From: Methanomassiliicoccus sp.
GTDB taxonomy: Archaea > Thermoplasmatota > Thermoplasmata > Methanomassiliicoccales > Methanomassiliicoccaceae
Assembly (NCBI GenBank): GCA_018262895.1
Contig: JADFDJ010000002.1
Location: 124,001 to 188,000 of the forward strand
Reading direction: 5' to 3'
Length of the DNA: 64,000 nt
The notes under the pieces were generated by a model, which made no database searches, was not told the origin of the DNA, and saw only the letters and a program-made list of their open reading frames with translations. Each line of letters opens with the position of its first letter. Position 1 is the first letter of the stretch. Positions 51,746-60,071 of the stretch are shown here, in pieces. A program made the translations under genes and the position numbers.

Positions 51746-53632
51746 ATGTCCCATAAGGTGACCTTCTTTCCGGGCGGGTTGATGACCGAGGTCGAGGACG
51801 GGGAGACGGTCCTGGACGCCGCGGTGGCGGTGGGCGCTCAGATCAACAGCGTGTGCGGGGGAAAGGGCACCTGCACCAAGTGCCTGGTAATCATCGACGG
51901 CCCCAGCGACTCGGAGATGGGCAAGCTGAGCAGGGAGGAGTACGACCTGGGGTACCGAATCGCCTGCCAGACCAAGATCAGGGGCGATGTCTCTGTCTTC
52001 ATCCCCGAGGAATCGCAGATAAGCGAGCACCAGATCCTCGCCGCCTACAGCGGCAGGGAGGCCGGGGAGCTGACACCGCTGACGGTGTGCCGCCGACTGG
52101 ACCTCTCCGCTCCCAGCCTGGAGGACAACCGAGGCGATCTGGAGAGGGTGGTCGACGCTCTGGAGGTCCCCTCCCTGGAGGTGCCACTGCCGCTGCTGCG
52201 GGAGCTGCCCCAGGTGCTGCGGGAGGGGGGCTGGCAGCTCTCGCTGATGCTGTCCCGTTGGGACGGCAGCCACAGGCTCATGGCCATAGAGAAGGGTTCC
52301 AAGTCCCTGGCCAACTACGGAATCGCCGTGGACATCGGCACCACCACGGTGGTGGCGGAGCTGGTGGACCTCAACACGGGGAAGACGGTGGCGCAGGCGT
52401 CCGACTACAACCGCCAGCTGGTGTGCGGAGAGGACGTGCTGTCGCGCATCGCGTACGCCGAGGAGAAGGGGGTGGGGAGGCTCAACGAGCTGGTGCGGGA
52501 CACGGTCAACGGCCTCATCACCCAGCTGTGCGCGGAGAGGGACAAGAGGAGGCGCTTCCACTCCGGGACCTGCGACACCGATATCTCTTCTATTTCCGTG
52601 GGGGGCAACACCGCCATGGTGCACATGCTGCTGGGCCTGGACCCCACGAGCATACGGTACGCTCCGTACATATCCACCACCAACGTGCCACCCGTTCTGC
52701 CCGCATCGGACATCGGCATCCGGTCCCTGCCCGGCGCTCCGGTGTACTGCGTGCCCGGAAGGGCTTCCTACGTGGGCGGCGACATCACGGCCGACATCCT
52801 CCTCTCCGGCCTGCACCTCCGGGACGAGCTGTCCCTCCTGATCGACGTCGGTACCAACGGCGAGGTGGTGCTTGGCAACAAGGAATGGATCGTTGGGTGC
52901 TCCACCTCCGCGGGGCCGGCGTTCGAGGGAGGGGAGGTCTCCTGCGGCATGCGCGCCATGGGCGGGGCCATCGATACCATCAAGATAACGGAGACGGACA
53001 TCGACATTACCATCATCGGGAAGAAGCGCCCGCGGGGCATATGCGGCTCCGGCCTCATCGACCTGATCGCCCAGATGTTCCTGCGGGGTTACATCGACAA
53101 GAAGGGGAGGATCGAGACCGCCTCCTCGGAGAGGGTGCGGTCCTCCGGACGGGGCATGGAGTTCGTCGTCCACCATGAGGCGGGGAAGCGGGACATCGCC
53201 GTGAGCGACGACGATATAGCCAACGTCATCCGGACCAAGGCGGCCATCTATGCCGGGTGCTCGGTGCTGCTCCAGAGCGTGGACAGGTCCTTCGGTGACA
53301 TCGAACGGCTGTACGTCGCCGGCGGCTTCGGGCAGCACATCGACATCGACAACGCCCAGGTCATCGGCCTCCTTCCAGACGTTCCGCGCGATCGCTTCCA
53401 GTTCCTTGGCAACGCCTCCCTGGGCGGCTCCAAGCTGTGCCTCCTCTCCGAGAATATGAGGGCCGAGGCCCTGGACATATACCGGGCCATGACCTACGTG
53501 GACCTGTCCTCATCGCAGGCGTTCTTCGACCAGTACTCCTCAGCGCTGTTCCTTCCGCACACCGACATGGACCAGTTCCCCGAGGTACGTAGGAGGCTCG
53601 AGGCCGCCAGGGGGCAACGGGGCCGGGATTAG
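51746..53632 (+). CDS. Corrinoid-protein reductive activator (RACo/ASKHA family)
   Basis: 628 residues. N-terminal [2Fe-2S] ferredoxin domain (SVCGGKGTCTKCLVII...ACQTK), a linker, and a C-terminal ASKHA ATPase domain with IAVDIGTTTVVAELVDL, SVGGNTAMVHMLLGL, LLIDVGTNGEVVLG and GICGSGLIDLIAQ. RACo proteins use ATP to reduce inactive Co(II) corrinoid back to Co(I), here most likely that of AcsCD. The single 2Fe-2S site is the acetogen type, unlike the two-[4Fe-4S] RamA of methylamine methanogens. Ribosome site GGGAGGTG upstream. Confidence 0.92.
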   Translation: MSHKVTFFPGGLMTEVEDGETVLDAAVAVGAQINSVCGGKGTCTKCLVIIDGPSDSEMGKLSREEYDLGYRIACQTKIRGDVSVFIPEESQISEHQILAAYSGREAGELTPLTVCRRLDLSAPSLEDNRGDLERVVDALEVPSLEVPLPLLRELPQVLREGGWQLSLMLSRWDGSHRLMAIEKGSKSLANYGIAVDIGTTTVVAELVDLNTGKTVAQASDYNRQLVCGEDVLSRIAYAEEKGVGRLNELVRDTVNGLITQLCAERDKRRRFHSGTCDTDISSISVGGNTAMVHMLLGLDPTSIRYAPYISTTNVPPVLPASDIGIRSLPGAPVYCVPGRASYVGGDITADILLSGLHLRDELSLLIDVGTNGEVVLGNKEWIVGCSTSAGPAFEGGEVSCGMRAMGGAIDTIKITETDIDITIIGKKRPRGICGSGLIDLIAQMFLRGYIDKKGRIETASSERVRSSGRGMEFVVHHEAGKRDIAVSDDDIANVIRTKAAIYAGCSVLLQSVDRSFGDIERLYVAGGFGQHIDIDNAQVIGLLPDVPRDRFQFLGNASLGGSKLCLLSENMRAEALDIYRAMTYVDLSSSQAFFDQYSSALFLPHTDMDQFPEVRRRLEAARGQRGRD

Positions 53633-53785
53633 ACCTTTAGGCTCATCAGGCGCCATTTTCCTACATTTATTGACCTAATTTTGTCCTATTGATTCTGATA
53701 TTAATCTGGAGAGTAAAAGATTTGAAATATCGTTCATAGGTCCAGCAAAACAGAGTATAATCAAAATCGAGAAAAGGTGTATACC

Positions 53786-54466
53786 ATGTCCTCCCCCGCC
53801 TCCCCCTTCAGCTCCATAATCGTCATGGCCAAGCAGATCCTTGAATCTGGCCGCATAGGTCCCAAGTCCTCCAAGGCGGAGGCGGAAGGCACCGTCAAGG
53901 AGATCATCGGCGCGGCCGACCAGGCGTTCACGGAAGAGCACGAGGTGAACTACTGGGGCTTCCTCAAGGCCACCCTGGGCGAGTACGTCCGGTCCCGCGG
54001 CCTGGAGGAGAGCTTCGTGGTCAAGGGCTCCCCCTTCAACTATCACGGTGCGGTAGGGGCCAGCTGCTCCGCGGTCATGCTCCGGAAGGACTTCTACAGG
54101 GGCGAGGCCCGCGTGGAGCCGGAGATGTTCCTGGAGGTCGGCATGGTCCGCGACCGGCAGGGGAACCTGAGCCCCGGCGTGTGCTGCGGCTTCCACTACC
54201 TCCCCTCCCCCGAGGGCGACCACAGCCGGTTCGTCCAGGGCGTGCTCGAGGACCAGAGGACCAAGTCCATGGCCTGGGCGCTGTCCAACGACGGTTTCCT
54301 CAATCCCTCCTTCCGCTCCTTCGGCAGGGATTCACACTGGGGCATGGACGCCACCCTGACAAAGGTCTGGCCCGAGGACAGCGTCACTCCAGAGATCAAG
54401 GAGAGGGTCTTCCAGGCCCTCGACGAGCTCCTCCCCCTGTTCCTGCGGATAGTGTCCCTGGCATAG
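53786..54466 (+). CDS. Protein of unknown function in the corrinoid gene cluster
   Basis: 226 residues from ATG 53786, preceded by AAAGGTG (track start GTG 53777). Soluble, no signal peptide. Notable segments: KGSPFNYHGAVGASCSAVML, EVGMVRDRQGNLSPGVCCGF and SFGRDSHWGMDATLTKVWPE, which look like a conserved small-ligand or metal site (Cys, His). I do not recognise a family. It sits between the RACo and MetE-like genes, so a link to corrinoid or methyl transfer is possible. Confidence 0.7.
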   Translation: MSSPASPFSSIIVMAKQILESGRIGPKSSKAEAEGTVKEIIGAADQAFTEEHEVNYWGFLKATLGEYVRSRGLEESFVVKGSPFNYHGAVGASCSAVMLRKDFYRGEARVEPEMFLEVGMVRDRQGNLSPGVCCGFHYLPSPEGDHSRFVQGVLEDQRTKSMAWALSNDGFLNPSFRSFGRDSHWGMDATLTKVWPEDSVTPEIKERVFQALDELLPLFLRIVSLA

Positions 54467-54531
54467 GGATTCGTGTATCTGCCCTCAAGGCAACGCGCAA
54501 GGTTTATCTAAGCTCGTTATATTGAAAGAGC

Positions 54532-55554
54532 GTGGACTGGAACTGCGCCCCTACCGTGATCGGATCCCTTCCCTGCACCGATCCAGCGAAAGCCGTTGAC
54601 CTCATACTGGAAAAGCTCGTGGCCGTGCCCACATGGCCCCAGCTGCCACAGGTCGGTTTCCAGGAGAACATGTACGTCCAGTTCATGGCCGGCCTCCCGG
54701 GGGTGCAGGTGGACAACGACAAGAAGAAGATCCGGGTCAACCTCGCCGACTACGACCCCGAGGCCATCTATACCAGGATCCTGGAGGATAACGCGGACCT
54801 GTTCGCGTTCCCCCAGTACGGCTTCTCCGGCTTCCACGAGTTCATGTCCCGGGAACTGCCGCCATCAGTCCGTGCGCTCAAGGGGCAGATCACCGGACCG
54901 GTGTCCCTGGGGCTGCAGGTCACGGACCTGGACGACAAGCCGGTCATCTACGACGAGGCGTACGCCGAGATCATACGCAAGAGCCTGAACCTAATGGCCC
55001 GGTGGCAGGAGAATAAACTGCGCAAGAAGTTCCCGGAGACCGTCCTGTTCATAGATGAGCCGTACCTGTCCATTATCGGGACGCCCTTCGCCAGCGTCTC
55101 CCAGGCCGACGTGACCTCGTGGATAGCGGAGGTCACTACCGGCCTGGAGGGGATGACGGGCATACACTGCTGCGCCAACACCGACTGGCCCTTCGTCATG
55201 GGCATGGGCATCGATGTCCTGTCCTTCGATGCCTACGACTACGGCTACACCATATCCCTCTACCCCGAGGAGGTGGACCGTTTCCTGGAGAGCGGGGGGA
55301 GCCTTGCGTGGGGCATCGTGCCCAACCACGAGGAGCCGTTCCTCCTGGAGACCGCATCGTCCCTGGCGGACAAGGTCGAGGGCCTCATAGCATCCCTGGT
55401 GAACAAGGGGTTGGACCAGGACCTGCTCCTGCGGCAGTCGCTGCTTACGCCGCAGTGCGGTCTCGGCGGACTCGACGCCGAGATCGGAGAGAAGGTCCTG
55501 GACCTCCTGGTGGAGACATCGGACGAGCTCAGGTCACGGCACTCCCTGGAGTGA
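54532..55554 (+). CDS. MetE/UROD-fold methyltransferase, candidate core methionine synthase
   Basis: 340 residues, GTG start about 26 bases after TATA-like TTTATCTA (leaderless). The TIM-barrel shows PTVIGSLPCTDPAKAVDLIL at the start, LKGQITGPVSLGLQV, and putative zinc ligands in GIHCCANTDWP and LTPQCGLGGLD, matching the H-x-C...C arrangement of cobalamin-independent methionine synthase; MtaA-type corrinoid methyltransferases share it partly. The N-terminal MetE domain is absent. Core-MetE proteins can take methyl groups from a corrinoid/iron-sulfur protein, which fits the RACo and CooC neighbours. Substrate is inference. Confidence 0.75.
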   Translation: MDWNCAPTVIGSLPCTDPAKAVDLILEKLVAVPTWPQLPQVGFQENMYVQFMAGLPGVQVDNDKKKIRVNLADYDPEAIYTRILEDNADLFAFPQYGFSGFHEFMSRELPPSVRALKGQITGPVSLGLQVTDLDDKPVIYDEAYAEIIRKSLNLMARWQENKLRKKFPETVLFIDEPYLSIIGTPFASVSQADVTSWIAEVTTGLEGMTGIHCCANTDWPFVMGMGIDVLSFDAYDYGYTISLYPEEVDRFLESGGSLAWGIVPNHEEPFLLETASSLADKVEGLIASLVNKGLDQDLLLRQSLLTPQCGLGGLDAEIGEKVLDLLVETSDELRSRHSLE

Positions 55555-55555
55555 C

Positions 55556-56299
55556 ATGACCTACATCATCGCCGTGGCCGGCAAGGGCGGGGTCGGCAAG
55601 TCCACATTGTCCGCCCTCCTGGTGCAGGAGCTCGCTGCGCGCACCGGGAAGGTGATACTGGCCGTGGACGCCGATCCTAACTCCAACCTGGGCGAGAAGC
55701 TGGGGGTCACGGTGGAGAAGACCATCGGTGACCTGCGCGAGGACCTGGTGAGGCGCTCCGAGGAGGTCACCGGGTCCAAGCACCAGGAGGCGATGTACCA
55801 GCTCCGCCTGGCGATGGTCGAGGGAAGGGACTTCGACCTGGTGACCATGGGCCGATCCGAGGGCAGAGGCTGCTACTGCTACGTAAACAACCTCCTGCGC
55901 ACCTTTCTCGACGAGATCATGAGCCAGTACGGTCACGTTGTCATAGACAACGAGGCGGGCATGGAGCACCTCTCCCGGAGGACGTGCCAGCGCATGGACG
56001 TCCTGATGGTGGTATCGGACGCCACCAGGGTGGGCCTGGAGACCGCTTTCCGGATACTCTCCCTGGCGAGGGAGATGGAGATCGACATCGGGAAGAGCGT
56101 CCTGGTCATCAACCGCGTTACCGGGGAGCTGCCGGCGAGCCTCAAGGAAATGGTCCCGCCGGGCTTCTCCAGGCTCTTCCTCCTGCCGCAGGACGCCGCC
56201 GTCGAGGAGCTGGCCATGGCCAGCTCGCAGCTCACGTCGCTCCCCAGGGACAGCTTGCTGCGGGAAGCGGTGAACCAGCTCATCCCTGAGCTGAGGTGA
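55556..56299 (+). CDS. cooC: CooC/AcsF-type nickel-insertion ATPase for CODH
   Basis: 247 residues of the MinD/ParA fold. Walker A AVAGKGGVGKSTLSALLV, GRGCYCYVNNLLR with the metal-binding CxC, and VVIDNEAGMEHLSRRT. It helps load nickel into carbon monoxide dehydrogenase (or ACS). One base after the MetE-like gene, hence co-transcribed. It implies a CODH encoded in this genome, not seen here but likely next to acsB beyond the window. Confidence 0.93.
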   Translation: MTYIIAVAGKGGVGKSTLSALLVQELAARTGKVILAVDADPNSNLGEKLGVTVEKTIGDLREDLVRRSEEVTGSKHQEAMYQLRLAMVEGRDFDLVTMGRSEGRGCYCYVNNLLRTFLDEIMSQYGHVVIDNEAGMEHLSRRTCQRMDVLMVVSDATRVGLETAFRILSLAREMEIDIGKSVLVINRVTGELPASLKEMVPPGFSRLFLLPQDAAVEELAMASSQLTSLPRDSLLREAVNQLIPELR

Positions 56300-56378
56300 G
56301 AATAAGATGCATCGGTTTTAAGAATGTAGAATCCACTTCCTTTGCCGGAGAAAGCGGACCAATCCAGGGGGAAGGAAT

Positions 56379-57296
56379 ACGCGTCTTAAGAAGCAGTATT
56401 TAGCGGTCATAGTAGTTGTGATGATATTATTCACAGTCTTCATCGCATCGTTCGTCGTCAGCTCTGTGCAGGGCTCCCGCGTGGCGTACATGGCGGTCAG
56501 AGCGGACAAGGCCAGCTATGAGATGGGGGAGAACGTGACCTTCACACTTACGCCGCTAAGCCCGGGGGCCAAGTGCACGTTGCAAGGTTACTCCTCTAAC
56601 TCCGGAATAACCATGCTCCGCCTTCCTGACGACATCGATCCCGAGACCTACCTGGATGATGAGCAGGTCCTTGTGAACATAAGCATGTGGTCTCATGGAG
56701 GAAGCTTCCCCCAGGGGCCGTACGTTGCCATTCCAAGCATCACCACCAATGGCGAGCCTCTTTCATTCTCCTGGAACGGCACTATAAGTACTTTTGACCC
56801 GGTCACAGGCAACGTGACCTGGGGCCAGGCCAGTGCAGGGTACTACATCCTGTGTCCGGTCAACTTCCTCAGCTCCGGATCGGCGACCAAGCTCATGCTG
56901 GACCGCAGCTCCATATTCTACCTGGACGGGCTCAGGGTGGCCTTCGACGTCACCTATATCGGTGGAAACTTCTCTGTGCGAGCGGACCTCTCCCTGGGCG
57001 AGGGCACCGAAGGCATAGACGGGATGTTCTCGACGGTCGTCCCCGATCACACTGAGTACCAGGAGGGCAATGTGACCCTTTTCAACGAGACCGTTCACCT
57101 GGTGCCAGGCTCGACCACCAGCATCACCATTGAATACCCAGGTGTGGACATGGGGTATGGACCTCCGACTACCAATCTCCTCTGTTACCTTTACACGGGA
57201 GAGAGAACGTTCACCTTCGGATTCTACCAGTCCTATTATTCCGATGTCAACCCCGACGGGGAGCAGGTCGCGGGGGTACGCAATGTCCAGTACTGA
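56379..57296 (+). CDS. Exported beta-sandwich protein of an ABC cassette, probable ACG start
   Basis: About 306 residues from ACG 56379; 292 from GTG 56418 in the track. Reading from ACG gives a leader with RLKKQYLAVIVVVMMILFTV, a textbook signal/anchor; GTG would remove all positive charge and has no ribosome site, while GGGGG lies 7 bases before the ACG. The mature part begins with an Ig-like unit (VRADKASYEMGENVTFTLTP) that recurs in the gene at 59182. Two Cys and several N-X-S/T sites. Overlaps the ABC ATPase gene by 14 bases. Function unknown; possibly a substrate-binding or sensor partner of the transporter. Confidence 0.75.
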   Translation, partial: TRLKKQYLAVIVVVMILFTVFIASFVVSSVQGSRVAYMAVRADKASYEMGENVTFTLTPLSPGAKCTLQGYSSNSGITMLRLPDDIDPETYLDDEQVLVNISMWSHGGSFPQGPYVAIPSITTNGEPLSFSWNGTISTFDPVTGNVTWGQASAGYYILCPVNFLSSGSATKLMLDRSSIFYLDGLRVAFDVTYIGGNFSVRADLSLGEGTEGIDGMFSTVVPDHTEYQEGNVTLFNETVHLVPGSTTSITIEYPGVDMGYGPPTTNLLCYLYTGERTFTFGFYQSYYSDVNPDGEQVAGVRNVQY

Positions 57297-58200
57297 CATC
57301 CTGCTCTCTGGACGGAACCTCTCCAAGACCTACGGCAACATGTTCACCAAGGGCAACATCAGGGCACTGGACAAAGCATCGTTCGAGATACTGCAGGGCG
57401 AGATCTGCGGGCTTGTCGGCCCCAATGGTGCTGGCAAGAGCACCATGCTCAAGCTCATAATGGGCATCGAGCCCAAGACCGAGGGTACCATTGACATGAA
57501 CGGGATGGATCCCAGGAAGGCACTGGGGTACGTGCCTGAACGCCCCACGTTCTTGGAGGACCTCTCCGCCTACTACAACCTGTTGTACATAGCCAGGCTC
57601 AACGACCTCCCCGATGCTGAGGGCACAAGCCGGAGGCTCATCGACGAGTTCGGCCTCAAAAGCCGGGGGGACGACATCGTGTCCACGTTCTCCAAGGGCA
57701 TGAAGCAACGCCTGGCTATTGCCAGAGCGGTGATCCATGAGCCCAAGGTACTGCTCATGGACGAGCCCTTCTCAGGCTTGGACCCAGGGATGATGATAGA
57801 GCTGCGCACCCTGCTGAAGGGGCTCAAGGCCAAGGGCATGGCCATGCTCCTGTCATCTCATGAGCTGAACGAGATAGATCAGCTCTGTGACTCCATACTG
57901 TTCATCCGCTCCGGGCAGATCATCCGCAAGGATGGACGGGGAGAGGTGGAGAAGAGGCACCTCCTCCAGCTCACCCTGGCCACGCCATCGGAGCAGGTGG
58001 TGGCGGCACTTTCGCGTTGGGACGGCGGGACTGTATCCGACGACGGCCTGCTGATATCCAAGATGGTGTCCAAGGAGGATGTGCCGGACATCGTTGCCGA
58101 GGCCGTCCGCGCCGGAGGGAGGGTCATGGACTGCCACATCGCCCAGCGCAAGGCCGAGGACCTATATGCGGAGATTTACCTGAAGGAGGGGAAGGCATGA
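57283..58200 (+). CDS. ABC transporter ATP-binding protein
   Basis: 305 residues from ATG 57283; the track start at 57130 lies in the upstream gene. Walker A VGPNGAGKSTMLKLIMG, signature FSKGMKQRLAIARAV, Walker B VLLMDEPFSGLDPG, H-loop SSHELNEID. The C-terminal ~80 residues resemble the regulatory tail of ABC-2 exporters. With the next gene (4-base overlap) it forms an ABC-2 type exporter. Substrate unknown, perhaps linked to the flanking exported proteins. Confidence 0.93.
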   Translation: MSSTDILLSGRNLSKTYGNMFTKGNIRALDKASFEILQGEICGLVGPNGAGKSTMLKLIMGIEPKTEGTIDMNGMDPRKALGYVPERPTFLEDLSAYYNLLYIARLNDLPDAEGTSRRLIDEFGLKSRGDDIVSTFSKGMKQRLAIARAVIHEPKVLLMDEPFSGLDPGMMIELRTLLKGLKAKGMAMLLSSHELNEIDQLCDSILFIRSGQIIRKDGRGEVEKRHLLQLTLATPSEQVVAALSRWDGGTVSDDGLLISKMVSKEDVPDIVAEAVRAGGRVMDCHIAQRKAEDLYAEIYLKEGKA

Positions 58201-59105
58201 GCGAGTTCATGGTGCACCTGCGCAAGGACGTCAAGCTTCTGACATCGGACTCCTGGTTCATCGTGCTCCTGGTGGCCCTGACGGCCGTCTCCTTCTTCAT
58301 CGCTCTGGCGAGCTGCGCGGCGTACGTCCAGAATATAACCTGGGGCGACCTGGTGGTCACCCGGGCATCTCTGGAGGCCCTTCAGAGAAGTGCCCTGGTC
58401 TCCTATTGGAGCTCGATCGGCAACATCCTAATGGTCATATTCCTGGCCACATCTTCCATGGCCATGAGCGTGGAGAAGGACAGCGGGATGAGCAAGTATA
58501 TCCTCACGCAGAGGGTCAGCAAGATCCGCTTCTACCTCAGCAAGCTTCTCCTCCTGATCGCCCTCGTCCTTTTCGGTCTTATCGTGGCGCTAATCGCCTA
58601 CCTCATCGTCTTTTCCTTCATGGACGTGCCAATGCTCGACCTTGGGAGCCTGATGCTCTCCATGCTGTTCCCCCTCCTCAGCATGCTGGTCTTCACCGCT
58701 ATGGGCTTGATGATCGCCACTCTGGCCAACAAGAAGGGGGCGGTCATCGCCATTGCCGTGGTCCTCTTCATCGCGCTCACTGCCATCTCTCAGCTCTCTA
58801 TCAACCTAGGTGCGGTGGCGGCCATGAGGGACGATCCAACCCTCACAAACTACAACTTTACCTCCGGGCTACCCCTGGAATATCAGCTGCTCATATACAG
58901 CAATCCCGTGATCCTGATCCAGGGAACGAGCTATGCTCTCAACGTCGATAACTCGTACGCGCCGTTGTTCGATACTGGGCAGGGTGTGATCCTGGCGGTC
59001 TTGTACTTCGTCGTCTTTACGGCCCTGGGCCTGCTATCGTTCTCCCGCGAGCGGCTAGACGTTCCATGGTCCACGCGGTTGCTTTCAGCGGTTGGGAGGA
59101 AGTGA
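58197..59105 (+). CDS. ABC-2 type transporter permease
   Basis: 302 residues from ATG 58197 (track start 58017 is inside the ATPase gene). About six membrane helices, e.g. SWFIVLLVALTAVSFFIALA, YLSKLLLLIALVLFGLIVAL and LYFVVFTALGLLSFSRERLD, with a large extracytoplasmic loop between the first two. LTQRVSKIRFYLSKLL is the ABC-2 coupling-helix type region. Pairs with the ATPase. Confidence 0.88.
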   Translation: MSEFMVHLRKDVKLLTSDSWFIVLLVALTAVSFFIALASCAAYVQNITWGDLVVTRASLEALQRSALVSYWSSIGNILMVIFLATSSMAMSVEKDSGMSKYILTQRVSKIRFYLSKLLLLIALVLFGLIVALIAYLIVFSFMDVPMLDLGSLMLSMLFPLLSMLVFTAMGLMIATLANKKGAVIAIAVVLFIALTAISQLSINLGAVAAMRDDPTLTNYNFTSGLPLEYQLLIYSNPVILIQGTSYALNVDNSYAPLFDTGQGVILAVLYFVVFTALGLLSFSRERLDVPWSTRLLSAVGRK

Positions 59106-59181
59106 CCTTGTTACCTTTAGGCATGGAACTCATCACAAGTTGTGAACCACATTGCATGAACGAAGGTCAGGCGATTGCTGA

Positions 59182-60069
59182 ATGAAGAAGATCGTCGTGA
59201 TCCTGATGGTCGCCGCCGTCCTATTAGCGGCTATTGCTGCTTATGTGTCGATAAAGAGACCATTCGACCATGGCGTGGTGACCATTCAAGCCGACAAGGA
59301 AGGTTACAACATCGGTGAGGAGATCACGTTCAAGCTGGTGTCGCTGAACCGCAACGCCGACTTCAGGGCATCAGGCTCCTTCGCAGATTGTGGCATCTAC
59401 ATCGGCAAGGTACCAGCAGGCACGAGCATCCATGATCTCAATGCGAATCACTCGGCCATCCAGCAGAACCCCCTCTGGAATGAAAGACCTCCCCAGGTGA
59501 CCTTCTTGAACTTCAATGGCAACAGCGAGCCCCTGGACCTGAGCTGGGATGGCACGTACTCATGGTATAATGAGACATCCGGCGAGCGGGAGGCCTGTCT
59601 GGCGACATCTGGCGACTACCTGATTGTTCCCAAGCTCTGGGTCACCGCAGGGGATTCTCCGGAGGTCAGGTTCGACCACGGCTCCATGTTCCACCTGAAC
59701 AGTCTGGATGTCGATACAGAGCTCAGCTTCAACACCACCAGTGAAGCTTTGACCCTTGACCTCAGCATATCCTCCGGCATGTCCCGTGCCACGAACGGTC
59801 AGCTCAATTCAACCCTGCACTTTCCTGATAAGAAGGCAGTGCCACTAGGCTCCAACGATAGCGACTACATCGAAAGCTACAGATATCTCAACGACTCCCT
59901 ATCCTTCGATAACGGGAGCTGGAGCGGTACCATCACCGTGACCCCGCGGCCTGATAGCCTTTTCGCACGCTTCGAGGCCATCATCATTACCGATGCCGGC
60001 AACTTCATCTTCGGGATCTGGGGGCAGGTCTCGAGCGACTATGCGATCGAGCACATCAACTACCCATGA
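59182..60069 (+). CDS. Exported beta-sandwich protein, paralogue of 56379..57296
   Basis: 295 residues. Signal/anchor MKKIVVILMVAAVLLAAIAA with ATG start. VTIQADKEGYNIGEEITFKL aligns with the N-terminal unit of the other exported protein, and LSWDGTYSWYNETSGER with its SFSWNGTISTFDPVTGNV, so the two are paralogues. Rich in N-X-S/T. Closes the ABC cassette. Extracellular or membrane-anchored; function unknown. Its stop is 2 bases from the convergent acsC stop. Confidence 0.78.
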   Translation: MKKIVVILMVAAVLLAAIAAYVSIKRPFDHGVVTIQADKEGYNIGEEITFKLVSLNRNADFRASGSFADCGIYIGKVPAGTSIHDLNANHSAIQQNPLWNERPPQVTFLNFNGNSEPLDLSWDGTYSWYNETSGEREACLATSGDYLIVPKLWVTAGDSPEVRFDHGSMFHLNSLDVDTELSFNTTSEALTLDLSISSGMSRATNGQLNSTLHFPDKKAVPLGSNDSDYIESYRYLNDSLSFDNGSWSGTITVTPRPDSLFARFEAIIITDAGNFIFGIWGQVSSDYAIEHINYP

Positions 60070-60071
60070 CC

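Noticed and set aside
51395-53338. 647-codon minus-strand ORF opposite the RACo gene
   Set aside because: Antisense shadow of a GC-rich gene: low-complexity His/Gly/Pro-rich product without domains, while the plus frame is a complete RACo protein.
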